Notes: generated by a model not told the origin, from the letters alone. Numbered from the stretch's first letter, positions 32,260 to 41,876 are shown. The stretch is 64,000 nt of DNA from DAHUXD01 sp963736455 (GCA_963736455.1 CAVTON010000001.1:62001-126000); one strand, 5' to 3'. A program made the numbers and translations.

Positions 32260-34109
32260 CAGCGTTTCTCCCCGGCCTCGATGCCCTCGATGACCGTTTC
32301 GGCATCGAGGGGGAAGCCGTCGTAGTGGCGGATGGAGCGCAGCTTCAGGGCGTCGGCGGAAAGCTCGAGTCGCATCAGGTCGTACATCTGCCGGTCGCGG
32401 TTCTGGTCCACGACGTAGACGCGGTCGTGGGCGGCCACGAACGGGGCGAGGTCGGAGGTGAACGGGAGCGACCGCAGCCGCAGGTAGCTCGTCGCGAGGC
32501 CCTTGCGGCCGAGGAGAGCGCGGGCCTCCTCGACGGCGAAGTCCGAGGAGCCATAGGCGACGATGCCGACCTTCGCACCGGCCGACGTCGAGACGGCCGG
32601 CCGCGGAACGAATTTCCGCGCGGTTTCGAACTTGCGCGACAGCCGGTCCATGTTGTGCGTGTAGTCCTCGGGCCGCTCGGTGTAGAGACCGCGGTCGTTG
32701 TGTCCCGAGCCGCGCGTGAAGTAGGTGGCGGCGGGGGAGTCGATGAAGCCCGGCAAGGTGCGCCACGGGATTCCGTCGCCGTCCACGTCGCGGTAACGGG
32801 CGAACTCCCGGAACTTCGCGACGTGCGCCTCGAAGTCCTCCTTCGTCCGAAGCACCTTGCCGCGGTCGAGCGGCCGGTCCACGTAGGGGAACGGGTCCGC
32901 CATCCAGTTGTTCATGCCGAGGTCGAGGTCGGTCATCAGGAAGACGGGCGTCTGGAAGCGCTCGGCGAGATCGAACGCGTCCATCGCCATCGTGTAGCAC
33001 TCCTCGACCGAGCCGGGGATGAGGAGGATGTGCCGCGCGTCGCCGTGCGAGAGGTTGTAGGTCGAGAAGATGTCACCCTGCATCGTCCGGGTCGGCAGTC
33101 CGGTCGAGGGGCCGACGCGCTGCACGTCCACGATCACCGCCGGGATCTCGGTGTAGTAGCCGAGGCCCGTGAACTCCGACATCAACGAGATGCCCGGACC
33201 GGACGTCGTGGTCATGGAGCGGGCGCCGGCCCATGCGGCGCCGAGCACCATGCCGAGCGCCGCGAGCTCGTCCTCGGCCTGGACGACGGCGAGCGTCGGC
33301 TTGCCCGTCTCCGGATCGAGGCGATACTTGCCGGCGTAGTCGATGAGGGACTCGGCGAGCGACGAGGACGGCGTGATCGGGTACCAGGCCAGGAACTGGA
33401 CCCCGGCCATCATGCAGCCGATCGCCGCCGCGGCGTTGCCTTCGATGATGATCTTGCCGGCGGTCGCGTTCATGCGCTCGACCCGGAAGGGGTCTCGCTT
33501 GGTCAGATTCTTCTCGGCCCACTCGAACCCGCCGCGGATCGCCTTCATGTTGATCTCGACGGCGGCGGCCTTGCTCTTGAACTGCTTGGCGACCGCCTTC
33601 TCGATCTCCGCCATGTCCACGCCGAGCAGCTTGGCGACCACTCCGACGTAGATCATGTTGACGGCCAGCCGGCGGAGCTTGCCGTCATGGACCAGCTCGA
33701 GGACGAGTTTCTGGAAGGGCACGGGGTAGAAGACGACGTCCGTGCGCAGGCCGTCGAGCTTGAGCGTCTCCTCGTAGATCACGGCCGCCCCCGGCGCCAC
33801 GGTCCGAACGTCCTCGTGGGCGGTCTCGGGATTCATGCAGATCAGGACTCCGACGTCGCGGCGCCGGGCGATGAATCCCTCCTTCGAGGCGCGGATCGTG
33901 AACCAGGTCGGCAGGCCCTGGATGTTGGAAGGAAAGAGGTTCTTTCCGGAAACCGGGATCCCCATCTGGAAGATCGAGCGCATGAGGATCGAGTTGGAGG
34001 ACTGGGAGCCCGAGCCGTTGGCGGTCGCGACGTGGATCGAGAAATCGTTGATCACGGGCGGGCGGCTCGAGGGCTCGGAGCGCTTCTCTTCGAGGACGGC
34101 GGTGGACAT
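32259..34109 (-). CDS. korA: 2-oxoacid:ferredoxin oxidoreductase alpha subunit with fused gamma domain
   Basis: 616 residues from ATG 34109, preceded by AAAGGAGGAGC. The gamma-type domain comes first (about 20-215: HVATANGSGSQSSNSILMRS, GKNLFPSNIQGLPTWF), then the pyrimidine-binding alpha domain with WYPITPSSSLAE and MTTTSGPGISLMSEF. This gamma-alpha fusion with a separate beta is the two-subunit Kor type. Supplies reduced ferredoxin to the cell; could feed electrons toward complex I. Confidence 0.93.
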   Translation of the reverse strand: MSTAVLEEKRSEPSSRPPVINDFSIHVATANGSGSQSSNSILMRSIFQMGIPVSGKNLFPSNIQGLPTWFTIRASKEGFIARRRDVGVLICMNPETAHEDVRTVAPGAAVIYEETLKLDGLRTDVVFYPVPFQKLVLELVHDGKLRRLAVNMIYVGVVAKLLGVDMAEIEKAVAKQFKSKAAAVEINMKAIRGGFEWAEKNLTKRDPFRVERMNATAGKIIIEGNAAAAIGCMMAGVQFLAWYPITPSSSLAESLIDYAGKYRLDPETGKPTLAVVQAEDELAALGMVLGAAWAGARSMTTTSGPGISLMSEFTGLGYYTEIPAVIVDVQRVGPSTGLPTRTMQGDIFSTYNLSHGDARHILLIPGSVEECYTMAMDAFDLAERFQTPVFLMTDLDLGMNNWMADPFPYVDRPLDRGKVLRTKEDFEAHVAKFREFARYRDVDGDGIPWRTLPGFIDSPAATYFTRGSGHNDRGLYTERPEDYTHNMDRLSRKFETARKFVPRPAVSTSAGAKVGIVAYGSSDFAVEEARALLGRKGLATSYLRLRSLPFTSDLAPFVAAHDRVYVVDQNRDRQMYDLMRLELSADALKLRSIRHYDGFPLDAETVIEGIEAGEKR

Positions 34110-34188
34110 GCTCCTCCTTTGGCGGGTCGGCACCCGCGGGGCTCGAATGATACCAAAGCGATCCGCGAGGCCGCCGCCGGCGGGCGGA

Positions 34189-34194
34189 TAGAAT
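34189..34194 (+). promoter_or_regulatory. -10 element of the S9 peptidase gene
   Basis: TAGAAT, 22 bases before ATG 34217. On the other strand TATCAT (34152-34147) may serve korA. Confidence 0.4.
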
Positions 34195-34216
34195 CGCCGC
34201 CGGGGAGGCCTTTCGC

Positions 34217-36292
34217 ATGCGATGTCTCCGGCTGACGGTGTTTCTTGCCCTCGGGGCGCTCGCGGCCGCCGCCTCGGCGGCCGAACGACCGATGCGCTTC
34301 GAGGAAGTGGTGAAGCTCGAGCGCCTCGGGGCGTTCTCGGTTTCGCCGGACGGCCGGATGGTGGCCTTCTCCGTCTCGACTCCCGACGTCGAAGCGAACG
34401 CGTCGCGCTCGGCCATATGGATGATCCCGTCCTCCGGAGGCGAAGCGCGGAAGATGACCTCGGGCGAGAAGCGCGACGACGATCCGAAGTTCTCCCCCGA
34501 CGGGCGGCGCCTGGCATTCGTCTCGAACCGGGACGGCGGCGCTCAGATCTGGGTCCTGAATCTCGAGGGGGGCGACCCCGTGCGCGCCACGTCCTTTCCG
34601 ACGGACGTCTCCGACTACACGTGGTCGCCGGATGGACGCTGGTTCCTGATCTCCTCGGACGTGTATCCCGACTGCTCCGACACGTCCTGCCTCGAAAAGA
34701 CGCTCCAGGAGAGACAGAGCGCGAAGGTCAGGGGCCGCATCGCGGAGCGCCTGCTGTTTCGCCACTGGACCTCGTGGAAGGACGGAACCCGGACCCACAT
34801 CTGGAAGGTGCCGGCCTCGGGCTCCGGCGAGGCGGTTGATCTGACGCCGGGGGATCGCGATGCGCCGCCCTTCCACATCGGCGGCGGCGTCGACTGGGAC
34901 GTCTCGCCGGACGGCCGCGAGCTCGTGTTTTCCTCCAACCCCGACCGCGACGAGGCGAGGTCCACGAACTCCGACCTCTGGAGCGTTCCGCTCTCGGGCG
35001 GATCCCCGGCGAAGGACCTGACGGCGGCCAATCCCGCCTTCGACGGGGATCCGCGGTTCTCGCCGGATGGGAAGTGGATCGCCTACCGCTCCCAGAAGCG
35101 ACCGGGTTTCGAGTCGGACCGCTTCCGACTCCTGGTTCGCGAAGCCGCGACCGGACAGACTCGAGGCCTCACCGACGACTTCGACTTCTGGGTGGACGGG
35201 TTTCGCTGGACGCCCGACTCGAAGGCGATCGTCTTCGTCTCGCAGGTCCGCGGCCGCGAGACGCTCTATCGCGTCTCCGTCGCGGGCGGCGCCCCGGCGG
35301 CGATCTGGACCGGCGGCTCGATCGCGGGCATGGAGGTCCGGGGCAGGCGCGTCGTCTTCGGCACGAGCTCCCTGCGGCGCCCGACCGAAATCTGGAGCGT
35401 GGGCGTCGACGGGAGCGGCCCCGCCGCGCTGACCCACGTCAACGACGCGCGCCTGCGCGAGATCGCGCCGAGCGAGGTCTCCGAGCGATTCACCGACTCC
35501 TCGGACCACCGCAAGCTGCAGGCGTGGGTCGTCAAGCCGCCGTTCTTCGATCCGTCCCGGAAGTACCCGGCGGTGCTGCTCGTGCACGGGGGACCCCAGG
35601 GCGCCTGGGTGGACGGGTGGTCGAACCGCTGGAACCCGGCGGTCTGGGCCGCCTACGGCTACGTCGTCTACGCGGCCAATCCCCGGGGCTCGACGGGTTT
35701 CGGTCAGGACTTCACCGACGCGATCAGCGGCGACTGGGGCGGCCAGGTTTACGACGACCTGATGCGGCAGACCGACGACCTCGAGTCGCTTCCCTACGTG
35801 GACCGAACGCACATCGGCGCCGCGGGCGCCTCCTACGGCGGATACATGATCGACTGGATCGCCGGCCACACGAAGCGGTTCCAGGCCCTCGTCTCCCACG
35901 ACGGCACCTTCGACCTCGTCTCGGCGAACCTCGAGACCGAGGAGCTCTGGTTCCCGCTCTGGGAGTTCAAGGGCTGGCCGTGGAATTCCGATCTGTATCG
36001 CAAGTGGAGCCCGCTCGAGTCGGCCGGCAACTTCAAGACCCCGATGCTCGTCATCACGAGCGAGAAGGACTACCGGGTCCCCTTCGGCCAGGGTCTCCAG
36101 CTCTTCACCGCGCTCCAGGTCCAGGGCGTGCCCTCGAAGCTGCTGACGTTCCCGGACGAGGGGCACTGGGTCCTGAAGCCCGGCAACTCCTGTCTCTGGC
36201 ACAACACCGTGATGGACTGGCTGCATCGGTATCTCGGCGGCGCGGAGGCCGACCCGAAGGGCCTCGCCCTGGCCTACAGCGTCACGAAGTGA
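34217..36292 (+). CDS. Exported S9-family serine peptidase (acylaminoacyl-peptidase/DPP-like)
   Basis: 691 residues. Signal peptide MRCLRLTVFLALGALAAAASA. N-terminal beta-propeller built of WD40-like/TolB-type repeats (FSVSPDGRMVAFSVS, DPKFSPDGRRLAFVSN, DPRFSPDGKWIAYRS). C-terminal alpha/beta hydrolase: HGGPQGAW (oxyanion), nucleophile Ser in GAAGASYGGYMIDW, Asp in TSEKDYRVPFGQG, His in FPDEGHWVLKP. Cleaves peptides or oligopeptides outside the cytoplasm. Its 3' end overlaps the convergent clc gene by 11 bases. Confidence 0.94.
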   Translation: MRCLRLTVFLALGALAAAASAAERPMRFEEVVKLERLGAFSVSPDGRMVAFSVSTPDVEANASRSAIWMIPSSGGEARKMTSGEKRDDDPKFSPDGRRLAFVSNRDGGAQIWVLNLEGGDPVRATSFPTDVSDYTWSPDGRWFLISSDVYPDCSDTSCLEKTLQERQSAKVRGRIAERLLFRHWTSWKDGTRTHIWKVPASGSGEAVDLTPGDRDAPPFHIGGGVDWDVSPDGRELVFSSNPDRDEARSTNSDLWSVPLSGGSPAKDLTAANPAFDGDPRFSPDGKWIAYRSQKRPGFESDRFRLLVREAATGQTRGLTDDFDFWVDGFRWTPDSKAIVFVSQVRGRETLYRVSVAGGAPAAIWTGGSIAGMEVRGRRVVFGTSSLRRPTEIWSVGVDGSGPAALTHVNDARLREIAPSEVSERFTDSSDHRKLQAWVVKPPFFDPSRKYPAVLLVHGGPQGAWVDGWSNRWNPAVWAAYGYVVYAANPRGSTGFGQDFTDAISGDWGGQVYDDLMRQTDDLESLPYVDRTHIGAAGASYGGYMIDWIAGHTKRFQALVSHDGTFDLVSANLETEELWFPLWEFKGWPWNSDLYRKWSPLESAGNFKTPMLVITSEKDYRVPFGQGLQLFTALQVQGVPSKLLTFPDEGHWVLKPGNSCLWHNTVMDWLHRYLGGAEADPKGLALAYSVTK

Positions 36293-38060
36293 CTTGGCGC
36301 GCCATGCCGCGCTCGCGGACGTTCTCGTCCTCGAGCAGCCGCTGGCGCGCGGAGACGATTCCCGATCGGCCGAGATAGCCGACGAGGCGCGACGGGTCTC
36401 CGCGCGCCACGACCGGAAGCCGGCCGATGTCGTGCGAGAGCATGCGCTCGACGGCGTCGCGAAGGAGGTCGTCCTCGAAGGCCACGATCGGCGGATGGCT
36501 GCCGGCGTCGAGGACGCCGACGCCTCCCTGCGGATCTTTCTCGAGGGCATGCATCAGGTCGCTGCGCGTGATGATGCCGACGAGGCGCCCCCCTCCGTCC
36601 ACGATGGGCGTGCCCTGCCGCCGCGCGAGCTCCGGGTCGGCGCCCGCGACCCGGCGGGCCAGCTCGGCGACGCTCATCGCGGTCGGCACGGTGGGGACGT
36701 TGCGTTCCATGACCTCGCCGACGCGGTGGATGTCGAAGGGATCGACGGAATACTCGCGGGAGATGTGGTGTCCCCGCCGCGCGATCTTCTCGGTGAGGAT
36801 CGACCGCTTGAGCATCAACACGGTGACGCAGTACGAGCCGACGCACGCCGGCAGAAGCGCGGGCAGCAGGTTCCAGTCGTGCGTCAGCTCGACGGCGAAG
36901 AGAATCGCGGTCAGCGGCGCGCTCATCGTGCCGCCCATCACGGCGGCCATCCCGAGCGTCGCCCAGAGTCCCGGGTCGCCCCCGGGCATGACGGCCGAGG
37001 CCGCGGATCCGAGCGCGCCCCCCATCATGAGCAGGGGAGCGAGGACTCCGCCCGAGGTCCCCGAGCCGAGTGCGAGAGACCAGACGAGCGACTTGGTCAC
37101 GACGAGGCGGGCGGCCGCTCCGGCGCCGACGCGGCCGAGCAGGAGCTGCTGGATCGTGCCCATGCCGATGCCGAGCACGCGCGAGTCGATGAGTCCGCCG
37201 ATTCCGATGCCGAGGCCGCCGATCGCCGGCCACCATCCCCAGTGGATCGGGAGCTTCGCGAAGAGGTCTTCGAACCCGTAAACGAGCGCCGTCAGCACGC
37301 CCGACACGAATCCCGCGACGAGGCCGAGGCCCAGGGCGCCGAGAGAGTCGAGGGCGGTGAGGCTGCCGTGAGGCGGGACGGGGAAGACGGGGCCCGGCCC
37401 GAGCAGCCAGACTCGCGCGAGCGCGGCGATCGCCGACGACAGCGCGACCGGGATGAAGCTGCGCGGCTTCCATTCGAAGAGGAGAAATTCGACCGCGAGC
37501 AGGGTCGCGGCGATCGGAGCGGCGAAAATCGCGGACATGCCGGCGGCCGCGCCCGCGACGAGGAGCGTCTTGCGCTCGGCCGACGAGAAGTGGAAGAGCT
37601 GGGCGAAGAGCGAGCCGAAGGCGCCCCCGGTCATGATGATCGGGCCCTCGGCCCCGAACGGTCCGCCGGTCCCGATCGAGACGGCCGAGGAGACCGGCTT
37701 CAGGATTGCAACCTTCGGCTCGAGCCGGCTGCGGCCGATCAGTATGGCCTCCAGCGCTTCCGGGATCCCGTGGCCGCGGATCTTGGGAGAGCCCCAGCGG
37801 GCCATCGCGCCGACCACCAGGCCGCCGACGATCGGAACCGCGATGCTCCAGAGGCCGAGGTGGTTGTCCGCGGGCGAGACGAACGCGGACGAAAGGCGGC
37901 CGAAATAGGCGAGGTTGGTGATGACCCAGATCAGCCAGACCAGCGCCTTCGCGACGAAGGCCCCGATGACGCCGATGAACAGCGCCGCGGCCGAAAGGAC
38001 CAGAACGCGGGAATTGGTCGAATAGTCTCGGAGACGGGAATGCTCGGTCGCCTCAGACAC
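36282..38060 (-). CDS. ClC-family chloride channel/antiporter with CBS domains
   Basis: 592 residues. About ten to eleven membrane helices followed by two C-terminal CBS domains (about 430-570). Selectivity-filter motifs: RGHGIPEALEAI (GxGIP; the usual filter Ser of GSGIP is His), GGPFGAEGPIIMTGG (gating Glu), and GSGTSGGVLAPLLMMGGALG. CBS domains usually sense adenine nucleotides. Filter changes leave Cl- versus other anions open. Second gene of an operon with marR (8-base overlap). Confidence 0.92.
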   Translation of the reverse strand: MSEATEHSRLRDYSTNSRVLVLSAAALFIGVIGAFVAKALVWLIWVITNLAYFGRLSSAFVSPADNHLGLWSIAVPIVGGLVVGAMARWGSPKIRGHGIPEALEAILIGRSRLEPKVAILKPVSSAVSIGTGGPFGAEGPIIMTGGAFGSLFAQLFHFSSAERKTLLVAGAAAGMSAIFAAPIAATLLAVEFLLFEWKPRSFIPVALSSAIAALARVWLLGPGPVFPVPPHGSLTALDSLGALGLGLVAGFVSGVLTALVYGFEDLFAKLPIHWGWWPAIGGLGIGIGGLIDSRVLGIGMGTIQQLLLGRVGAGAAARLVVTKSLVWSLALGSGTSGGVLAPLLMMGGALGSAASAVMPGGDPGLWATLGMAAVMGGTMSAPLTAILFAVELTHDWNLLPALLPACVGSYCVTVLMLKRSILTEKIARRGHHISREYSVDPFDIHRVGEVMERNVPTVPTAMSVAELARRVAGADPELARRQGTPIVDGGGRLVGIITRSDLMHALEKDPQGGVGVLDAGSHPPIVAFEDDLLRDAVERMLSHDIGRLPVVARGDPSRLVGYLGRSGIVSARQRLLEDENVRERGMARQVTS

Positions 38061-38499
38061 GCCGCTCTTCCCGGCCGCCGAGGTCGATCCCGGACGCGAG
38101 GCCGCGCGGGACGGCCCGGCGCAGGTCGGCGAGGCCCCGGTAGTGTTCGCGGACGAGCCGGTCGAGCAGCCTGCGCCCGGAGGCGGTCAGCTCGACGCGG
38201 ACCCGGCGGCGGTCCTCGGCGTCGCGACGCCGCCGCACGAGGCTCGCCCGCGCGCAGCGGTCCACGAGCCCGACGGCGCTCTGGTGGAGCACCTGGAGGC
38301 GGTCGGCCAGCTCGGCGACGGCGGGAGGCTTCGAGCCGAAGCTCCGGACGAACAGGAGCAGCTGGTACTGGCCGGGCGAGATCCCGGCGCGGCGCGCCGC
38401 CTCCTCCGAGAACCGGAGAAACCTCCTCAGGGCGAAGCGGAACCGGGCCAGCCGACGATAGTCCGCCTCCCTGGGCGCTCCGCGCGTCCGATGATTCAT
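38053..38499 (-). CDS. MarR-family transcriptional regulator
   Basis: 148 residues from ATG 38499 (GTG 38505 possible). Winged HTH: ISPGQYQLLLFVRSFGSKPP, AVAELADRLQVLHQSAVGLVDRC, then a wing (RRRRDAEDRRRVRVELTASG). Likely controls its operon partner clc and itself through the palindrome at 38512-38526. Confidence 0.9.
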   Translation of the reverse strand: MNHRTRGAPREADYRRLARFRFALRRFLRFSEEAARRAGISPGQYQLLLFVRSFGSKPPAVAELADRLQVLHQSAVGLVDRCARASLVRRRRDAEDRRRVRVELTASGRRLLDRLVREHYRGLADLRRAVPRGLASGIDLGGREERRV

Positions 38500-38511
38500 G
38501 CGCACGAAGAG

Positions 38512-38561
38512 TATCGTGCGACGATATGTTTGACAACTCTGGAATATATCGTAGCGCGATG
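38512..38561. promoter_or_regulatory. Paired palindromic sites between marR-clc and pal
   Basis: TATCGT-GCG-ACGATA is a perfect 15-base palindrome (38512-38526). A second, half-conserved copy TATCGT-AGC-GCGATG lies at 38547-38561, 35 bases (about 3.3 helical turns) away. A TTGACA (38530-38535) lies between them. This spacing is what cooperative MarR dimers on one DNA face would give. Confidence 0.6.
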
Positions 38562-38588
38562 CAGTTCGCCGTGGCAGGGAGGAAATTC

Positions 38589-39143
38589 ATGACTCGAATT
38601 CGTCCGGTCGCCCTGGCGGCACTCGCCGCGAGCGTCGTCGCTCTCGGCGCATGCCAGAAGCATTCGCCCACGACTGCGGCCGATGCCGCATCGCACAAGA
38701 CGGCGGCCCCCGCCGCGACCGCCGTTTCGCCGCCCCCGGTGTCCTCGACCGCCCGCGACACCCAGCCGGACGTGATGTCGGAAGACCTGGCGACTCTCAA
38801 CCGCAAGGGCTACCTGGTCGACGCCTACTTCGATTTCGATCACTCGGAGCTTCGGGACGATGCACGGACGGACCTCGATCGCGACGCGCAATTCCTCAAG
38901 AAGTACCCTTCCGTGAAGGTGCTGCTCGAGGGCCACTGCGACGACCGCGGGACCGAGGCCTATAACCTCTCGCTCGGCGAGGAACGGGCCACGAAGGCGA
39001 GGGAATATCTCGTGTCGCTCGGCGTGGAAGGCAATCGCATCCAGACGGTCTCTTACGGGAAGGAGCGCCCGTTTTGCGACGCGGACAGCGAGGGCTGCTG
39101 GCAGCAGAACCGCCGCGACCACGTGATCGCCACCGCGAAGTAG
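38589..39143 (+). CDS. pal: Peptidoglycan-associated lipoprotein (Pal/OmpA-like)
   Basis: 184 residues. Lipobox VVALGAC gives a lipid-anchored N terminus, an Ala/Pro/Thr-rich linker to about 65, then an OmpA-like domain: VDAYFDFDHSELRDDAR, LLEGHCDDRGTEAYNLSLGEERA, IQTVSYGKERP. The Asp and Arg of this motif bind meso-DAP of peptidoglycan. GGGAGG-type ribosome-binding site before ATG 38589. No tolB or ybgF is adjacent. Confidence 0.92.
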   Translation: MTRIRPVALAALAASVVALGACQKHSPTTAADAASHKTAAPAATAVSPPPVSSTARDTQPDVMSEDLATLNRKGYLVDAYFDFDHSELRDDARTDLDRDAQFLKKYPSVKVLLEGHCDDRGTEAYNLSLGEERATKAREYLVSLGVEGNRIQTVSYGKERPFCDADSEGCWQQNRRDHVIATAK

Positions 39144-39175
39144 CGCCCTCGGAGGGCTCGGGCTCGAAGGCCAGC

Positions 39176-40324
39176 ATGCGGGTGCTGATGATCGGGTGGG
39201 AGTTTCCCCCGGTCCTCTCGGGCGGCCTGGGCGTGGCGTGCGAAGGGCTGGTCGGCGGGCTGCTGTCGCTCGGCTGCGAGATCGTCCTGCTCCTTCCGAG
39301 GCGGGCGCGGCCGGGAGCCGGCCCGGGCGCCGGCGCCGATTCCTCCGGGCCTCTGCGCCTCATTCCGGGCGGCACCCGGCTGGTTCCTTACGGAAGCGCC
39401 GCCGGGCTCTACGGCGAGGACCTCCGCGACGAGGTCAGCCGGCTGGCCGCGGTGGCGCGGGTGGTCGCCCGCCAGGAGCGCTTCGACGTCGTCCACGTGC
39501 ACGACTGGATGACCTATCCGGCCGGCCTGGCCGCACAGGAGGTTTCCGGCCGGCCGCTGCTGACCCACCTCCACGCGACGGAGTTCTCGCGGAGCGGCGG
39601 CCTGGCCGGCGATCCGTTCATCGGCGAGATCGAGCACGCCGCGCTTCGCCGGGCCACGCGCGTCCTGTGCGTCTCGCGGTTCACCGCCGGCGTCGTCCAC
39701 CGCCGCTACGGCGTCGCCGAGGATCGGATCTGTGTCGTTCACAACGCGATCGACGGCTCGGCCGCCGGCCCGGAGCAGCCGGAGCGGCCGGGGGCGGCGC
39801 CTCTGGTTCTCTTCGCCGGGCGGTTGACGCGGCAGAAGGGGCCGGCGCGCTTCCTCGAAGCGGCGAGCCTCGTCCGCGCGATGCGGCCCGACGCGCAGTT
39901 CGTGCTGGCCGGGACGGGGGACCGTCTCGCGTGGCTCAGGGCTCGGGCCGACGAGCTCGGCCTGGGCGACGCCGTGCGTTTTCCGGGGTTTCTCGATCGG
40001 CCGGCGCTGACCGCGCTCTATCGGAGCGCCGCCGTCTACGTCCTGCCGTCGATCGCCGAGCCCTTCGGGCTGACCGTGCTCGAGGCGCTTCGGCAGGGCG
40101 TTCCGACGATTGCCGCGCGTCAGGCGGGAGTCAACGAGGTCGTCCGCAGCGTGATCCGCGTCGACGCCGGCAACGTCCCGGCTCTCGCCGATCGGATTCT
40201 GCGGCTGCTCAACTCGCCACGCCTGTGCGCACGCCTGTCGCGCATGGGGCGCGCCGAAGTCGCGCGCATGTCGTGGAGGCTCCCGGCCTCGCGATGCCTG
40301 GAGGTCTACCGGGAAGTCGCCTGA
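39176..40324 (+). CDS. GT4/GT5-type glycosyltransferase
   Basis: 382 residues from ATG 39176. GT-B fold: MRVLMIGWEFPPVLSGGLGV at the N terminus (as in glycogen-synthase-like enzymes), LFAGRLTRQKGPARFLEAA and the EX7E motif in SIAEPFGLTVLEALRQG. It would transfer sugar from a nucleotide-sugar donor with retention; the acceptor is unknown. Confidence 0.9.
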   Translation: MRVLMIGWEFPPVLSGGLGVACEGLVGGLLSLGCEIVLLLPRRARPGAGPGAGADSSGPLRLIPGGTRLVPYGSAAGLYGEDLRDEVSRLAAVARVVARQERFDVVHVHDWMTYPAGLAAQEVSGRPLLTHLHATEFSRSGGLAGDPFIGEIEHAALRRATRVLCVSRFTAGVVHRRYGVAEDRICVVHNAIDGSAAGPEQPERPGAAPLVLFAGRLTRQKGPARFLEAASLVRAMRPDAQFVLAGTGDRLAWLRARADELGLGDAVRFPGFLDRPALTALYRSAAVYVLPSIAEPFGLTVLEALRQGVPTIAARQAGVNEVVRSVIRVDAGNVPALADRILRLLNSPRLCARLSRMGRAEVARMSWRLPASRCLEVYREVA

Positions 40325-40330
40325 GGGCCG

Positions 40331-41845
40331 TCAGGCCGGCGGCCGGCCCAGGGCGTCCGTCTCTCCCGCGGGTACGCACCGCCCCGCGGCCCAGCGGCGC
40401 AGCGCATCGATGTGCTCGGCGCGCGTGACGGAAAGGGGGCGCGTCGATCTCAGCGCGACGAGCACGCCCGCGGAGTCGGGAGGAAACGTCCCGGCTCGCG
40501 CCTCGTAGAGCGCCGAGACGATGGCCTGTTCGATCTCCGCCCCCGAGAACCCGGCCGCGGCCCCGGCGAGGCCCGGAAGGTCGTAGCGCGCGGGATCTTC
40601 GCCGCGCCGAGCGAGGTGCAGGCGGAAGATCTCGGCGCGGGCCGGCGCGGACGGCAGGTCGACGAAGAAGATCTCGTCGACCCGGCCCTTGCGCATGATC
40701 TCCGGGGGAAGCTCCTGAACCGAATTTGCCGTCGCGACCAGGAACACGCGCGAAGCCCTCTCCTGCATCCAGACGAGCAGCGTTCCGATCAGGCGCTTCG
40801 AGACGCCTCCGTCCGACTCGGAGGAATGCGAAGACGCGAACGCCTTCTCGATCTCGTCGATCCAGAGCACGCAGGGCGCCATCCGCTCGACGCGGCGCAG
40901 CGCGTCACGCAGGTTGCGCTCCGACTCTCCGATGAAGGGAGCGAGCAGCTTGCCGGCGTCGAGGGCCAGGAGCGGCAGGCCCCAGGTCGCGGCGACCGCC
41001 TTGGCCGCCTGGCTCTTGCCGCAGCCCTGCACGCCCAGGAGCAGAATGCCCTTCGGTGGATCGAGCGGGTGATCTCCGGGCGCGGGCAGGAGCCCGGCCC
41101 GGCGCGTGGCGATCCATTTCTTGAGCTTCTCGAGGCCTCCGAGCTCCTGCAGTCCGTCCGGGGTCGGGATGAACTCCAGGAGGCCGCCGCCCTCGACGAG
41201 GCCCTTCTTGAGCTGGCGGAGCCGCTCGCGGTCGGCGCCGGTCAGCGCGTTGTCCTGGACGATCGCCTCGGCGAGCGCCCGCTCGGCCTCGAAGAGCGTC
41301 AGGCCCTGGAGGTCCGAGACGATCCCCTCGCCGTCCTCCTTCGAGAGCGCCACCCGCGCGGTCGGGCTCTGGCGGGGCAGCCCGCGCACGACGCGCGCGA
41401 GCAGCTCGCGGAGCTCGTCGACGCCCGGCAGCGCGAACTCGAACCGGACCGCCAGATCCGAGAGCTCGGGCTTTTCCGCCATCGACGGGCCCACCATGAC
41501 GATCGTTCGCGGCGATCCCGCGAAATCCTGGGCCGTCTCCCGCAGGATGCGCAGCGTCGACGCGTTTTCGAGATGCGCCATCGGGTCCTTCAGCAGGAAG
41601 GTGCCCTCGCCGGGCGTCTTGCGGATCAGCCGCAGCGCCGCCGCGAGCTCGATCGAGCCCTGGGCATCCTGCGGATGGCAGGGCGACAGCCCGCTCGCGG
41701 CGCTCCAGGTCCAGAAGGGCAGGGCGAGGCCGCTCGAGACGTCCCGGACGAGGGCCTCGAAACGCTGTTCCTCCACCGTCTCGCAGACGACGAGCGGATG
41801 GCGCGAGCGCAGCAGCAGGGCGAGGTCTCTCGCGGCGACGTCCAA
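40331..41845 (-). CDS. AAA+ ATPase of the Ycf46 type
   Basis: 504 residues. An N-terminal region (1-250) typical of Ycf46-like ATPases (LALLLRSRHPLVVCETVEEQ, FLLKDPMAHLEN), then an AAA module: Walker A LLGVQGCGKSQAAK, Walker B CVLWIDEIEKAF, sensor 1 FLVATANSVQELP and an Arg finger in MRKGRVDEIFF. Role in bacteria poorly defined. Confidence 0.85.
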   Translation of the reverse strand: MDVAARDLALLLRSRHPLVVCETVEEQRFEALVRDVSSGLALPFWTWSAASGLSPCHPQDAQGSIELAAALRLIRKTPGEGTFLLKDPMAHLENASTLRILRETAQDFAGSPRTIVMVGPSMAEKPELSDLAVRFEFALPGVDELRELLARVVRGLPRQSPTARVALSKEDGEGIVSDLQGLTLFEAERALAEAIVQDNALTGADRERLRQLKKGLVEGGGLLEFIPTPDGLQELGGLEKLKKWIATRRAGLLPAPGDHPLDPPKGILLLGVQGCGKSQAAKAVAATWGLPLLALDAGKLLAPFIGESERNLRDALRRVERMAPCVLWIDEIEKAFASSHSSESDGGVSKRLIGTLLVWMQERASRVFLVATANSVQELPPEIMRKGRVDEIFFVDLPSAPARAEIFRLHLARRGEDPARYDLPGLAGAAAGFSGAEIEQAIVSALYEARAGTFPPDSAGVLVALRSTRPLSVTRAEHIDALRRWAAGRCVPAGETDALGRPPA

Positions 41846-41876
41846 ACTGCGCGGAGTGTAGCGAAGAATCCGGGCA

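Noticed and set aside
36294..39143. A 949-codon plus-strand open frame across clc, marR and pal
   Set aside because: It is Arg/Ala/Glu/His-rich mirror translation of the minus-strand clc gene, caused by high third-position GC. Only its end coincides with a real gene (pal, 38589-39143).
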